Source of the DNA: Tetrapyrgos nigripes
Lineage: Eukaryota > Basidiomycota > Agaricomycetes > Agaricales > Campanellaceae
Direction: 5' to 3'
Assembly: GCA_013368315.1 (NCBI GenBank)
Contig: JAACJM010000206.1
Coordinates: forward strand, 62,001 to 126,000
Length of the DNA stretch: 64,000 nt
In this document: in pieces, positions 1 through 11,532 of the stretch
Position numbering within the stretch: position 1 is the first letter of the stretch
Layout of the letters: the number at the start of each line of letters is the position of its first letter
Program-made: the position numbers and the translations under genes
Notes under the pieces: generated by a model
What the model saw: only the letters and a program-made list of their open reading frames with translations
Told to the model about the DNA's origin: nothing
The model's database searches: none

Positions 1-3000
1 GCTGACATTGATTGATGACTACAGATATGGCATATGAATTCTCCCTCAATTGTTGGTTCTGAGCGATTGACAAGGCAGGCTAAATGTGACCATTGTTGGC
101 ATTGATCACATTGAACACTCTCCTGTTTTATGCGCTCACGATGGCCATCATTCTCAGTGCCACATCGGCAGAGAAGATGAAGAGGTGATGAAGGTGGTGG
201 AGAGCTAGAAGGAATTGTACGAGATGGTGTGGCTGGAGATTCTGAAAGAGGTTGAATCCCTTGCTGGTCAGGCTCCAAGTCTGTTTTTTGATACTCTGTA
301 ACTGAGGAATGTGGTTTCCATCTCTTGGTTTCCTCTGCTGTCATGCTTCTGTATCCATCCTTGAGTAAAGTGGCTGACTGGGTCCCATCCAAATGTAGCT
401 CAAGCTTTTCATGGGCTGTTTTGATGCAGTCTTGGTGGAATTTCTCCTGAGCTGCAACACCACCTTTGAGGCTATAAACACCACAGATAGTGTGGTAACC
501 AGAAGGGCATGTCTTTCCACCTAGCAACTCTGCAATCTTTCCTTTCAACTGCTGTGCATAACCCTTGTGCTCCATGCCATCATATGAAAAGACTGCTGAT
601 TTTCCACCAGTTGTTGGGATAAGTGTAACACATTGGAAGTGTGATTTGTTTGAGAACATCCGGCCAACAAGCTTGTATACAATGCCACTTTTTAAACCAG
701 ATGATTTGGAGCCTGGATACAGTTCACAAGGGAAATTCCAATCAGGTTGGTTGCCCTTCTCATTCACACCTGGTCGGATTATGAGTACAGAGGGTATCCA
801 GCTGACAAACTCCATTTTTTGGCAATTTCCATGGCAATAAATGTCTGGATCATTGGTACCCTCTCTTGTGTGGTGTCTCCAGCAATCTCTAAATTCCTGT
901 GGAACCTCCAGTGAAGACAAGTTAAATAGTGACTGGAACCAGTTGTCAATATTGCCATTAAAGACATCAAAATCCCTTGCTGCTGGTTCCTGCCATTGAG
1001 AAGTTGTGATGCAAGGGAGCTCAACCTGATAGTGACCCTCACTGCAGCTGGAGATCCTTTGGATGATGGGAAGAAAGAACCTGACAGCCTCTGGACTAAT
1101 GGGACCATGGCGACGGCTCAGGCCAGGTGAGGCAGTAATCAAGTAGTACAGCCAATACTAGAGAAATAATCAATTTGCATGTGATAAATTGTACCATTAT
1201 GGTCTTACTAGTGCAGAATTGGGTTCATGTTCCTGCATTCATATGAAATGAGCATATCTGGCTATTTACGAAAAATGGAATCAACTTACTATATGATATG
1301 AGTTCTCTTCTGCTGACAAACAACGTGGCAGCCCAGCCAGTGTGTGTTTAAATGTATCACGTATGTTCTGAAGTATATGTGATCCACTATTGTCTGTGTT
1401 AGATCCTGCAAAAGTAGAGAGTGGCCAAGCTCTGCGGTCATTCAGAGTTTTGTGCAAGTACGAAATTGGATGTTCAGCGGGATCCTCTCCAGCACGAAGA
1501 GCAGCAAAACGTGAGAAATCCTTCCAATGTCCATGGCACACTAGTGTAATATACACAAGGTGCAATGATGTATCAAGCCAGCAAGAGTTACCTGACCATG
1601 GGTAGCTGGCAAACTCTTTGGTGACTGCCAGATTTATTGACAGTGGAGTAGATGTATCAGCTCTTTCACCCTTTACTGGTGACATCTCCTTTTTTGGTAT
1701 AGAAGGAGTCTTGTCTTCAGAAGCAGAGCTATCAGGAATTGTAATCTTGATGTGCTGTTGTTTTTTTGGCTTTTTGGATGGAGAAGGCAACTCATCTTCA
1801 GAAGCGGAGCTATCAGGAACTAAAATCTTGACACGCTTTCGTTTCTTTGGCTTTTTGAGTTCAGACTGAGTATCTGGGGCACGACCCTCCCTGAGTGCAG
1901 ATTGGTCACGTTTTCTAGGGGATGGTGTCTGACTCCGACTTCGATTTTGACTGTTGCTTCTGCGTCGAGGATTTTCTGGAATCAATGTTGCAGCTTCAAG
2001 CCGCTCAAGCTTACGCTGGCGTTGAGATCGACCATATCGGATTGGTTGTCCATCTGCATTGCAGATCAGTGAAAGATATTTCTTTGGAACATAGACCAAA
2101 CTTACGGCTATAAGAGTCATGCATTCTTTGAAAGTGCTGTGAAACCTTGGAGCAATCCATCACAACCAGGAACAATATCCTGGTTTTTGCCTAACAGAAA
2201 AATGAGTAAGTAATAAGTAATACTCTGAAATATATATCATGATTTCTTGCCTGCAATTTTGTATATGACAGAGTGCACAGATTCCTCTGCATTTGTTGTA
2301 TCAGGAAGTTTGGAGGCGAGCTTGCTATCCATTGTTTGTTGGCTCTGAAAAATCATACTAGCATGTTCAGGAGCCAGCCACCACCTCAGCCATGCATCCA
2401 GCCCTGGCCATGTCCTCTGAATCATCTTCACTACTCGATCAAATACACCAGGATTCTCTGTACTAACCATCTGCCTGCATGCTTCAACAAACTTGTTTCT
2501 CGTTTCAGGTGGCACATGATTACCAAGTCGAGAAACACGTGTCACAGATTTCTCAAAGTGATATCTACATCCCTTGATCAGTGCCTGGGCAGCCTGCTCA
2601 AGCTCAGTGTGTGTCCGAGTGTTGTCTTCCTGATCAATGAAATAACTGGTGAATGCAGATATAAATCCCAGTCGCTGAGCATCACTAAAATCAACAACCT
2701 GATTGATTCAAATGAGTGATTTCTAATCTAATCTGGATACAGAGTGCTCACCAATGCAAAAAGTTCATCTGTGATTTCCATGCCATGTTCTCGTGCAGCT
2801 TCAGCAATGCTCTTGATGACAGAGGTGAAATGCCAATAGTAATGCTGGGTTGTGACTCCATTGGCAAAGCTGAACATGCAGGGGACCCATCGATCAATTC
2901 CTGGACAGAATGTAGTGGTAGTAATCAACACAGCATTGGGGTCTGACCAATACTTGTGTGCACCATCAGTCAACATTCCTTCTAGTGGCAAAGGACCTTC

Positions 3001-4443
3001 AACCAGTACTGCCTTTGGCAAGAGTTGATCACGCATCCACTTGGAGTGAAATGATATGACACATTCATCCTAGTTATTTGTTTATTTATTTTAGTCACTG
3101 AAAGTCCAAACAGTAAATGTTTGTCATACTCACCTCTCTTCCCACAGTGTTTGCTCTCATTATGACTTGATCTCGGTGTTCCTTGATCCAAGAGTGAAAC
3201 TGATTGATAAATGATGATCCAACTTCTGATTTTGCCTCTTTTTTATATTTATTGGTCTGATATCGATAAGTATCAATGTTGTTCAAGGCCTGTGCAAGTT
3301 GTGGTGCTGGTGGTGTTGGACCATCCAAGTTTTTGCCACCTTCATATGCCTCCAAGGGGGTTTTATCAAGGTTATTTTCAACATGCTCTCGGGTATCTTC
3401 AGCCTCTTTTGCTGTCAGATGTTTGACATAGGGAAGCCTGGGGTGGTTGTGGGGTTCACCATTAATGTATCGATATTTACAAGTGGAGATATCTTCGCCA
3501 ACCTGACCATATTCAATGAGGTAGGAACGGGATTCACAAGGGAAATATGTGAGTGAGGCACCACACTGGCACTGAGCTGTATTTATCTGCTTTTCCAGGA
3601 TTTTAGCTTGTATTTTAGGTCGAGTGATGATCTTGCAATGCTCATTTTTGCACTGGAGTATACCAAGGCATTGCTTATAGCTCTCTCTCCCATGAGATAT
3701 TGTTTCACCATTCACTGTAAAACTTTGACCATTCTTGCCATTGGCTCCAGTGGTGCCCCGTGTAGCCCACTGAACTGCAAGATTTTTATGTGCAGTAAAA
3801 GTAGAGTGGTCCAGGTCAATGGCAAATCTTCCATTTGGGAAACCGTTCCAAAATCCACCTTCAAGCAGGTCAACACGGGTGAATAGAACATTGAGGTCAT
3901 TGTTGTGACGACACTCAGGTGCTGGCTGGGGTTCAAGTGGCACGAATGCAGTCAGACGAGCAGGATCTGTAAGATCTACAGGATATACTGCTTGATTGGT
4001 GGGGCGGGGTGGAGCTGGTGGGGCTATGACAGTCATTTTATGAATTGGTTCCTGTGGTGCTGATGCAGTAGAGTGGGGTTGAACAGTCAAAGGTGCATTA
4101 TTTTGAGTGATATGCCCAGCTATAAACCCATTCAGACACTATTTTACATTAAGATGAGTTCACATAGTACATACCATGTGAGATGTTCAGATTCTGAAGT
4201 GATTGACTGTCACCAGTCTTTCCCTTGACTTTGGAAAAAAAACCTATAGAAAGAATGATAAAGTTCATGGCATATTCATTCAGAACTGACTGAAATAGTA
4301 AATGCCTTACCTTCACCATAGATTTGGACCTGTAACATTTCTGCATTGGTAGCATTAAGATCTATGTGCATTTGTTTGTTATCATTCACTCTAGTACTGG
4401 CATCTTTTGGCAGAGCAAGTTGGCAAGGCGGGCCTTTTAACAT
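1..4443 (-). CDS. Mutator-like (MULE) transposase with GCM/WRKY-type zinc finger, USP-like peptidase region and PHD finger; 3' end outside window
   Basis: I can splice this into one frame of at least 822 codons from eight exons: 4443-4311, 4243-4175, 4119-3134, 3069-2752, 2698-2251, 2190-2146, 2107-1290 and 1157 to the left edge. All phases agree. Domains in order: a Cys/His region ending in H-N-H that resembles GCM/WRKY zinc fingers of MULEs (around 3450-3700); a MULE DDE core with first Asp in LTDGAHKYW, second in VVDFSDAQR, the family C-x2-H motif in GCRYHF, and Glu in TTNAEES; a basic Ser-rich linker; a USP-type Cys box (SGNSCWLDTSLH) with a plausible His box (YDGMEHKGYA); and a C-terminal PHD-like Cys4-His-Cys3 cluster (CRCG, CDQC, H, CLV, CHIC). 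The start is the first ATG in frame with the conserved N-terminus. Two caveats: the exon 5/6 intron is GC-AG, and the intron 2108-2145 is only 38 bp, so a small frameshift there cannot be excluded. The transposase identity is family knowledge; the activity of the peptidase part is inference. Confidence 0.8.
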
Positions 4444-4540
4444 GGCTTAGATCTGCAATGTTCAGATATGATAGAAAAATTCTACGCACTGCTGTTGGCT
4501 ACACTATGTTCTGGAATTTGAACTGAAGAGTTTGTGTGTT

Positions 4541-4796
4541 CTATGTCTGGTATTCAGAAATAGACATTAGTGCAAAGTCCATGATTATTGTAACATCAAC
4601 AAAATACACACTGTTGAAGTCAGCAGTAACAGATTTGCATGTTTTATGAGGTGGTTCCTCATCTCTTTGAAGTCTCTCCGTCTCCAAATCTGGGTACAGA
4701 AATACGGCCAGCTGTTTGCGCCAGCCTCGCTATTTGAAATTACATTACATACTGGAACTGTGCATATTGTAAAGTGATACTCACAAACAAGCCCAT
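4541..4796 (-). CDS. Possible small spliced ORF upstream of the MULE gene
   Basis: A short exon (4796-4785, MGLF) joins over a GT-AG intron to 4729-4541, giving about 66 residues with a charged middle (YPDLETERLQRDEEPP). It lies on the same strand, about 100 bp upstream of the MULE start codon. I do not recognise the product. It could be an extra 5' exon of the MULE gene, a small accessory protein of the element, or chance. Only the clean splice signals and reading frame support it. Confidence 0.22.
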
Positions 4797-4996
4797 TTTT
4801 ACAAAAGCGGGCCACCAAAATGTAGAAAGTGTTGTAAATCAGAAAGTGTCAGAGTCACAAGTCTGAGACTTAAGTACATGCACGAATGGCCATCATTCTT
4901 GTTATTCATAGTAGGTAGAAGAAATGTGTGTACTATACAAGAAACTAACAAGAGCAATGATTTTGACAAGGTATGAGTCAGTAGTGATAAGAATCA

Positions 4997-5043
4997 GGGT
5001 GTCTGCAGGGTGTCTGCAGGGTGTCTGCAGGGGGTGTCTGCAG
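4997..5043. repeat. Tandem repeat of an 11-bp unit (GGGTGTCTGCA)
   Basis: Four head-to-tail copies; the first three are identical and the last has two extra G. It lies just outside the 5' side of the MULE gene and may belong to the element's terminal region. Confidence 0.9.
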
Positions 5044-5745
5044 ATTTCTGATACCCGGAAGCTTTCTGGGAGCCACTTAGAATTCCATTCCAAGAGCTCA
5101 CAAGTTCGAGCGGAAGCCAAATAGGCCACGCAAGACAGTTTAACCTTTAGGGAGCTCCCATCGTTGGTAGCCTGCTTGTCTTTAGCTCATCGTGACTCCC
5201 ACAGCCAGACCGACATCGCTGCATGTCTAGCTCGCTTATTCCTCCGGGACACTAACATCCGGCCCAAAGATCCAGATTTCCTGACGATCATCCAGTTGTG
5301 ACTTTCGGTCCAGCCGAGGAACACTCTCTGTACGAGTTCTAGCAAGTAGAGGGATGATTGTCAGGAACTAGTTATAGAAATTCGCCCTTGGGCGTCGGAA
5401 ACCTGATCACATCACAGCGGAATTCTCTTTGCTTTCGGTATCGAAAGATAGGTACCGGGATTCCAAGATGTCTCCGATAAACAGCGCTCACGATCAGGTC
5501 CTCTCTAGTTGTGACTCCCGGTCCGGTCGAGTTCTAGGAAGTAGAGGGATCACTGACTGCTAGATAATTTACATGTTAAGCCCGATTGAAGCAGCTCAAT
5601 CCTCAGTGCACTTCACATCTATATTCAAGATCATATCTTTGCTCAAATTCACTCTCAGCTCACTCTCATACTTTATCAACTTTACTTTCAAAAGCACTTT
5701 AGATATGATATGGAAAATAAAATCAAAATTTAAGCAATTACTTAC
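5044..5745. other. No gene seen; contains a diverged direct repeat
   Basis: Segments 5294-5355 and 5507-5550 are related. Both carry AGTTGTGAC, a CGGTCC block and CGAGTTCTAG-AAGTAGAGGGAT; the second lacks about 18 bp in the middle. I see no coding sequence. Confidence 0.6.
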
Positions 5746-6343
5746 CTCCCAACGATCCAGGCCCAGGAGTACCAATCACGAAGTCTCGAACAGGAACACC
5801 ATCTGGATCCGCGAATAAGTACGAGAAAACTGAGATGCCGGCTAGGAGAAGCTGGTGAGTGATGTGGAATCGACGCTCAGCCTGGAATTCCATATCCGTT
5901 GCCGCGCAACTAGGTCAAAATTTAAGGATGTTAGATGAAGGAATGAACTAGAATACTCACATACGGCTGCAGAACGCTTGTACTCTGGATTAAATCCCAA
6001 GGTCTCGTTACCAGTGTTGAAAGGAGATCCCTGGGAAGGGATATTGGGGTATAAAGTCAGTGTTTCTTCGAAAATATGCTGGAGCCCCTGAAGCTGGACT
6101 TTTCTTTGGAGATGGAGGTAATCCGAGAACCATATCGCTTGTCACCTGTGTTGAGTTTACCGTTTGGTCGATGAAAAGCGTTGCTGGAAATTGCATTGAT
6201 GAATTCAAAGGAAGTTTTTGCCTTCGTTTGGGTTTTATCCACAGTCCTGAGTCATAGCTAAACACCCCTTCTTCGCCTGCCTTTCTAAGTCCCCCCTCCA
6301 ACCCACTGTAAACCGGGCGACGCAGATGGTCAACATCGTACAT
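5746..6343 (-). pseudogene. Remnant of a type-B carboxylesterase/lipase (C-terminal part)
   Basis: Two exon-like blocks read in the family's order. One has LYPNIPSQGSPFNTGNET followed by GFNPEYKRSAA. After an intron-like gap comes a block with EFQAERRF, a Trp/Ser-Tyr-Leu-Phe equivalent (VFSYLFADPDG) and IGTPGPGSLG. These correspond to the C-terminal third of fungal type-B carboxylesterases, where a catalytic His would follow shortly in a VAHxSE-like motif. That motif is absent: the sequence after 5746 no longer reads as this family. A frameshift separates the upstream piece (6343 to about 6060) from the NIPSQGSPFN block. There is no N-terminal half or nucleophile elbow here. The family call rests on motif order; decay is clear. 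Confidence 0.7.
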
Positions 6344-8269
6344 GCCTGTGAACAGGCGCTTATTGGCAACTGGCAGGTATAGGTGCAGAATGTCGGTAAT
6401 CGAGCCATCTACCTGTACCCTTACCTTACCCTTCTGTACCTCGTCCGCTACCTTTGCCCATTTACCTTAGCCTATACCCCTCATCTGCAGATGTACATCC
6501 ACCTGAAGAAGTCTGGACCTACGTGCTTGGGACCCACTACCCGCCTTGCATAATCATTCGTCCTCGTCGGACCAACGACCTTACAACGCCGTCCAAGTCA
6601 TTCCCTAGTCCCTCCCTCTCCTCCCCCACACTCATACCCGTACCCTTAATTATATACTATTACTTCACGCTCGTTCACATGCTCTCTACCTTAATTTCTA
6701 TTATTTGGTATTTTGTCCCGATTGCGCTCTACTTCTCCATGGACTTGAACTCGTTACGAGGCCCTTTTAAGGGTCTCGTTCTTATAACATGCCGTTTGCA
6801 GCAGTGGCTATGCCAAGTCGGTATACCGGCATTTCCCGCCAGACCTGGTCCAGACCTTCACCTTTGACATTTAGGGGCCTCGTTATCGCCACGCGAAGCG
6901 GTGGCCCACAAGCCCTTCATGCCTATTCCGTACCCCGGTTATTCCCGTTCTCTCTCTTATTTCGTTCCATTTTCACCCGTTCATATTTCCTTTTCGCCAG
7001 CGATCAGCATCCTAGACTTGTGGCACCACCATGAAGTCCTTCAATGCTCGATTGTCTGTTTTACTTGATGCTCTTTTTTCCCCGTTTACTTCGACGGCCA
7101 TCATGTTTCATTTTCGGTCCTCGGTCCTCGCAGTTTCTGCGTCTGCCCCTTCCTTACTGCATTGGCCCTTAAGGTTTGTGGTGAGCCCTGTGGCCTCGTA
7201 CTCGCCACGCGGAGCGCTGGCCCACACCCTTTTGATTGAGTTGGTGACCAACCGCCATCCTTCTGGTGAATTTTCTCCAGCTTCATTGGGTTATTTTGCC
7301 ACCTCACCTCACCAATGCTGAGCTGGGGATGATTATTCTCACTTATTAATCAACTTGACTCACAATAGTAGTATATTGCTGTGGAACTACATACTTGTAC
7401 TTTCAAAACCTAGTTATTTTGCTCACGTACCTACCTTGTAGCTCAAAAAGAATCCCAAGACCTTAGATTTACCTTTGAAATAGGCATAGGATCCCTCAAG
7501 AGCTAAATATGTAAATCTCGTATTTTTATCCAAACGCTTTCATTGCGATTTCGCCGACTATGCCAACTGTGGCTGAACGGTGTAGCAACTTGTTATTAAA
7601 GTCTGCGATCAAAACGTCGTATCGCACACAGGTCCTTTCGACGGCAAGTCGCGTTGCTTTCCGTATTTTGAGCTTGCAAAACCATTTTTAGACTGTGTTA
7701 TGCTCACCTGCTAAGTCTGCGACGTGAGACCGGGTCAGAATTGTCAGATTGTTGTAAAGCCTGAGCTAAGGCACTTCCCCACGGTGTCAAGAACCTTTGC
7801 TTCAACCAAAACGAGGGTGTTCTGGCCGCCAAAAGTGAAGTCGAGGTTCTCGGGGACCATTAAGTGTACCTCACATATCCATAGTAGAGTAACAAAGCAG
7901 AAAAAAATACAAGGATATTCACGCGTAAAAACGTTTAGAGCAGTTTCAATAAATATACGGACGATCGTTTTTTTTTTCACGAGCGTCACCCTATGTAGCT
8001 CAACGGCACTCAATCGGCAAATTGTTTTGCCGAGTGCTGGCGTCGTATCGGCGACGGGCGTCCTTCAAAAATAGTGTTACAATTTCTATCATACGACTTC
8101 TACTAATTTCTGGACTACTGTACGATTTCGGACTACATACACGATGTACTACTGGTACATATTACAATGGCATCTTGTTACAAAGCAAAGAAACACAATA
8201 ACTAAGAGCCAAATGACAAGAACGGCATAACAACAGGAACAACAATGAATAGCGCTTTACGGATCCGAA
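6344..8269. other. About 1.9 kb without a recognisable gene
   Basis: Open frames on the + strand (6454-7321) are Ser/Pro/Leu-rich and look compositional. Two copies of a short motif (CTCGT-A/T-TCGCCACGCG-AGCG-TGGCCCACA) lie at 6877-6912 and 7190-7233; a third, inverted, is at about 49520-49562. At 7560-8060 I see nothing I can name. Confidence 0.5.
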
Positions 8270-10552
8270 TCAGTCGTTCTCGACACTAACAGACCACCCT
8301 GGTGGAACTGGAGCAAAGCCATCCATCCCATCCGCACGGAAAAACCATTTGACGGTAAGGCCAAGCTCATCAACATACGCACTGCCCTCTAGGGAACAGC
8401 ACGGGGCTCCCGTGGGGAAAAAATTCTGACCCGTCCCCGTCCCCGTCAAAACCCGAGGGTTCACGGGTATATAGTACAGGTTCACGTATATAGCTACATA
8501 TCACTAAGTACACCTAATATATCATCATACCCATCCGGCATCTTGACTGTAGCTATGGATGTTAAGGGGATAAAATGATAATATTAAGGTTAAGTATAGC
8601 TGGCATATTGGAAAATGTATTAGCGTACAACATTACCAGTGTCAGCGGTCTTTGCCTTCTTTGATGGGATAGCGGACTCAATAGGATCTTTGCCATTGGC
8701 TCTCGCCATTGTAATGGACTCGCGTTTCTTCTCTTTCATCTGGAGTTTTTTGGGAATGGGTGAGTCAGGGCGCATTGTTACTTTGAAGCAGAGGATTTTT
8801 TTTTGTGTATGTTATAATATCTACCTACGAGTCTGCCTAACCGTATAACTATACAGTTGATTGATGTAAAGGATTATGCCGAGTCGGCTTATGATAGTAC
8901 CAGGTGGCGGGTCGGTTTACCCGTGGGGCGGGTCGTGGGTTTGGTGCGGGATGAAATAAGTAGCCCCGTCCCCATCCCTGCCATACACCGTCCCCGTGAC
9001 CCGTCATTTCCCTGTGGACCCGTGCTATTCCCTACTGCCCTCACCCTCGCGTTGCCGCATGCTCCCATAAACTCTCTCTATCCCAACCTTGTTCCCAGCT
9101 GCATCAGTTAAGCGCTTCTCGAGGCCCAGAACGGTCTTCTTAGATGGATGGGGATCAGGTTCAGGCTCTTCAGGAGACTTGCACTTGAAAGTCAAATGGT
9201 CACTTGTGGCCCAGGCATCCGCTGCCCGCCTGAGGCGTATGACGTTCCCAGGAGCGATATTGAGATCAGTCAGGTGCTGATCTCCAATGTCATTGAGGAC
9301 GTCAGGGCCAAGAGCTGCATTCTCGAGACTGAACTGGTATTGGGAGGCATTCTGGATTCCGTACGTGTCTTCGGCATATTGAAGGAATCGAGGCAGCTTT
9401 GTTGGTGTGTTTTTATAGTCCAATGTAAGAGGTTCAGAACGAGGAGGAGGTGGAGTTGAAGCGCGCAAAGAAGGGTGAGGAGTCTCCAGCTGACGGGTTC
9501 CCAATACCATTCCAAGAATGGCTGAAAGGTGTCCAAGATCAGATGTAGCAGCACGAGAGACTCCTTCCAAACTTCCAGAACTAACAGAGGATGAGCGCCT
9601 ATTGCGTCCGAGAAGTGAGGAATTGCGAGTTCTAGGATCAAAGGTGATGGTATCCGGTGGAGTAAGAAGTGTCGCTTTCTTGTCAACCTATGTGAGCTAC
9701 CAGTCAGTCTTTATTACTGGTAACACAAATATCACTCACCATAGCATGCGCCCACTCCGCCATCATGAAAAAAGTCAAAGGCACCTTCTCCTTGGTTTGA
9801 GGACAAGTGTAAAAGCATGCATTGGAGTTCGGGTCACCATATTCACGCTCCAAGAGACCACGCTGCTCCGCAATTGCACGCTCAGTAGCAGTCAAATGAA
9901 CCGTCTTGCCCTAGAAATATTCCTGAATGAATGGATCCAGAACAAGCAGCAAGCAAGATGACTTACATCATCTTCTCCACTATCCTCAGAGTCCGAATCG
10001 TCGTTTGCACGTTTCTATCATGGCCATAAGTTATCAATGACACATATAGCCAAAGTAAACCTTACCTTTGCTGCTTTGATCTTCTTTGCATCAATGAAAA
10101 TTGTGATTGGCTTTGAAGGAGGGGATTCCAAAACTTTTTCGACAACAGAGGTGATGTATTCGTTGTAATTCTCTATATCTGTTGATTGGCGCAACCTGTG
10201 AATGATAATAGACGATTTCAGTACAAGATGTTGCGCAAAGAAGAATGACTTACAGTGCACGAGGGATCTGCACTTTGAACACGTAAAGCGTGTTTTCAGA
10301 CACAGTAAAGCACCTGGCAAGACCAAACTTGACCAACATAGTAGTGAGTAACCCAAGATAGCTTTTCTTTGATGCCTCGAAAGTGTGCTCCAGCTCCTTC
10401 GTCTTCGTTTCCTTGACTAACTTCTTCTTGCCACCTGCAGTTGTACCACTGGTATATTTGGTTAGCTGGACAGAGACTTTGAGACTGATTTCCGTTGCAG
10501 GTATATCAGCTTCGTTATCAGACTGAGATGGGGAGGCAGGTCGAGGAGGCAT
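8270..10552 (-). pseudogene. SAM-like domain protein gene, split in its last exon by a hAT insertion
   Basis: Exons 10552-10254, 10195-10066, 10014-9967, 9910-9740 and 9687-9043 join in phase. The frame resumes at 8381-8270 once the hAT element and one 8-bp duplication are removed, ending SVSVEND-stop. The protein starts MPPRPASPSQ, has a Lys-rich region, a Ser-rich linker and a helical block near its C-terminus (LPRFLQYAEDTYGIQNA to APGNVIRLRRAADAW) that looks like a sterile alpha motif. It ends with a conserved-looking aromatic tail (VKWFFRADGMDGF). With the insertion, translation runs into the element's inverted repeat and stops within two codons, replacing the last 36 or so residues. Similar SAM-like proteins are common and poorly characterised in Agaricomycetes; function unknown. 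The reconstruction is direct; the SAM call is moderate. Confidence 0.72.
8390..9034 (-). mobile_element. Non-autonomous hAT element, copy A (645 bp)
   Basis: Terminal inverted repeats TAGGGAACAGCACGGG (left) and its near match TAGGGAATAGCACGGG (right, inverted). It is flanked on both sides by the 8-bp duplication CTGCCCTC (8382-8389 and 9035-9042). Inside is an exon-like frame read on the minus strand from an ATG at 8775 (MRPDSPIPKKLQMKEKKRES), probably the N-terminal nuclear-targeting exon of a lost hAT transposase. No catalytic domain is present. It is the inverted counterpart of copy B at 18368-19194. Confidence 0.9.
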
Positions 10553-10675
10553 ACTGGTGATGGTTAGAGGGAGAGGAGATGTGTAATCATCCAGCTGTCA
10601 CTCACAGCTCTTTGGTTCGGGAATTGGCTTAGACCTTTTTTCAGGGCTGTCTGTCAATTTGAAGCGTTGCAATGA

Positions 10676-11505
10676 TCAGACTACATAACCTGCTCTATGA
10701 AAGAATCCCCAAGCCTTGGTAGAAGTAATAGTTTGACAAGCTTTATCAATGATAGAGAGTCCAAAATCCTCAGTATGACAATGAAGAAATGCCTTGATAG
10801 CAGAGAAAGCTAATTCAATGGGGTTTAGGTCTGGTGAATATGGAGGAAGGTAAACAAGTTTGCATTCTACAATCCATCGTTAGAACCCTTGTATCATCAA
10901 AAGAAGAATGAGAAGACATACTAGCTTGCACTTCTACCAATTCTCTCACCTCGTCTACGTGATGAATAGAGCAATTGTCCATAACAAGGACACTGCGAGG
11001 ACCGGGATAGGGATTTGTGAGAGGGATCTACAGAGCTGTCAGCTTGTCATTGAGATAAATCAGAATACAATATACATACCACATATTCTCGTAAGAATTG
11101 AACGAAACGTTCTGCAGAAACTGGCCCAGGTATGACATTGTAGGCAACAATCCCATCGATAGTCAGCAGAGGTAATATGGAAACCCTTTCCCCTTGAACA
11201 AAAGGCTGGTGAACAATACAGCGACCATCCTTCACTGCCCAGCCATAACGCCATTGATGAGTTCTTCTATTACGCGAGGCTTCGTCTGTGAACATGAGCA
11301 TGTCTGGGTATGGTGCAATATTGGCGATGGTAATCATGTGGTGTGAACTGAGAAGGTTATTGGCCTCTTGAGCTTTGGTAGATACACATTTGTGAAAGAA
11401 ATGGAGTTGATGGATAGTGTGAAGGATAGTTGACTTTGTAACATAAAGACCAAGACAGGCGTGCAGCTGGGTTTGTATTTCGTCCAGGTAAAGAGTCCAC
11501 ACATG
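10676..11505 (-). pseudogene. 5'-truncated IS630/Tc1-superfamily DDE transposase
   Basis: Three exons join in phase: up to 11080, 11027-10922 and 10866-10676 (stop TGA at 10676-10678). The catalytic triad is visible: Asp in MLMFTDEAS, Asp in VLVMDNCSIHH and Glu in YSPDLNPIELAF, with the RRT/RYGW block expected after the first Asp. The readable part begins near TLYLDEIQTQL. The N-terminal helix-turn-helix region of the family is missing and an in-frame stop lies just upstream, so this looks truncated where it meets the DUF6532-like gene. I could not find its inverted repeats. Confidence 0.8.
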
Positions 11506-11532
11506 TAGATACTCTCAACAGGAAAAAGTGCC

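Noticed and set aside
5100..5125. GTTCGAGC as a tRNA B box
   Set aside because: No A box or foldable cloverleaf at the right distance.
8639..8848. Plus-strand ORF in hAT copy A (and its minus-strand twin in copy B)
   Set aside because: It is antisense to the element's own N-terminal transposase exon.
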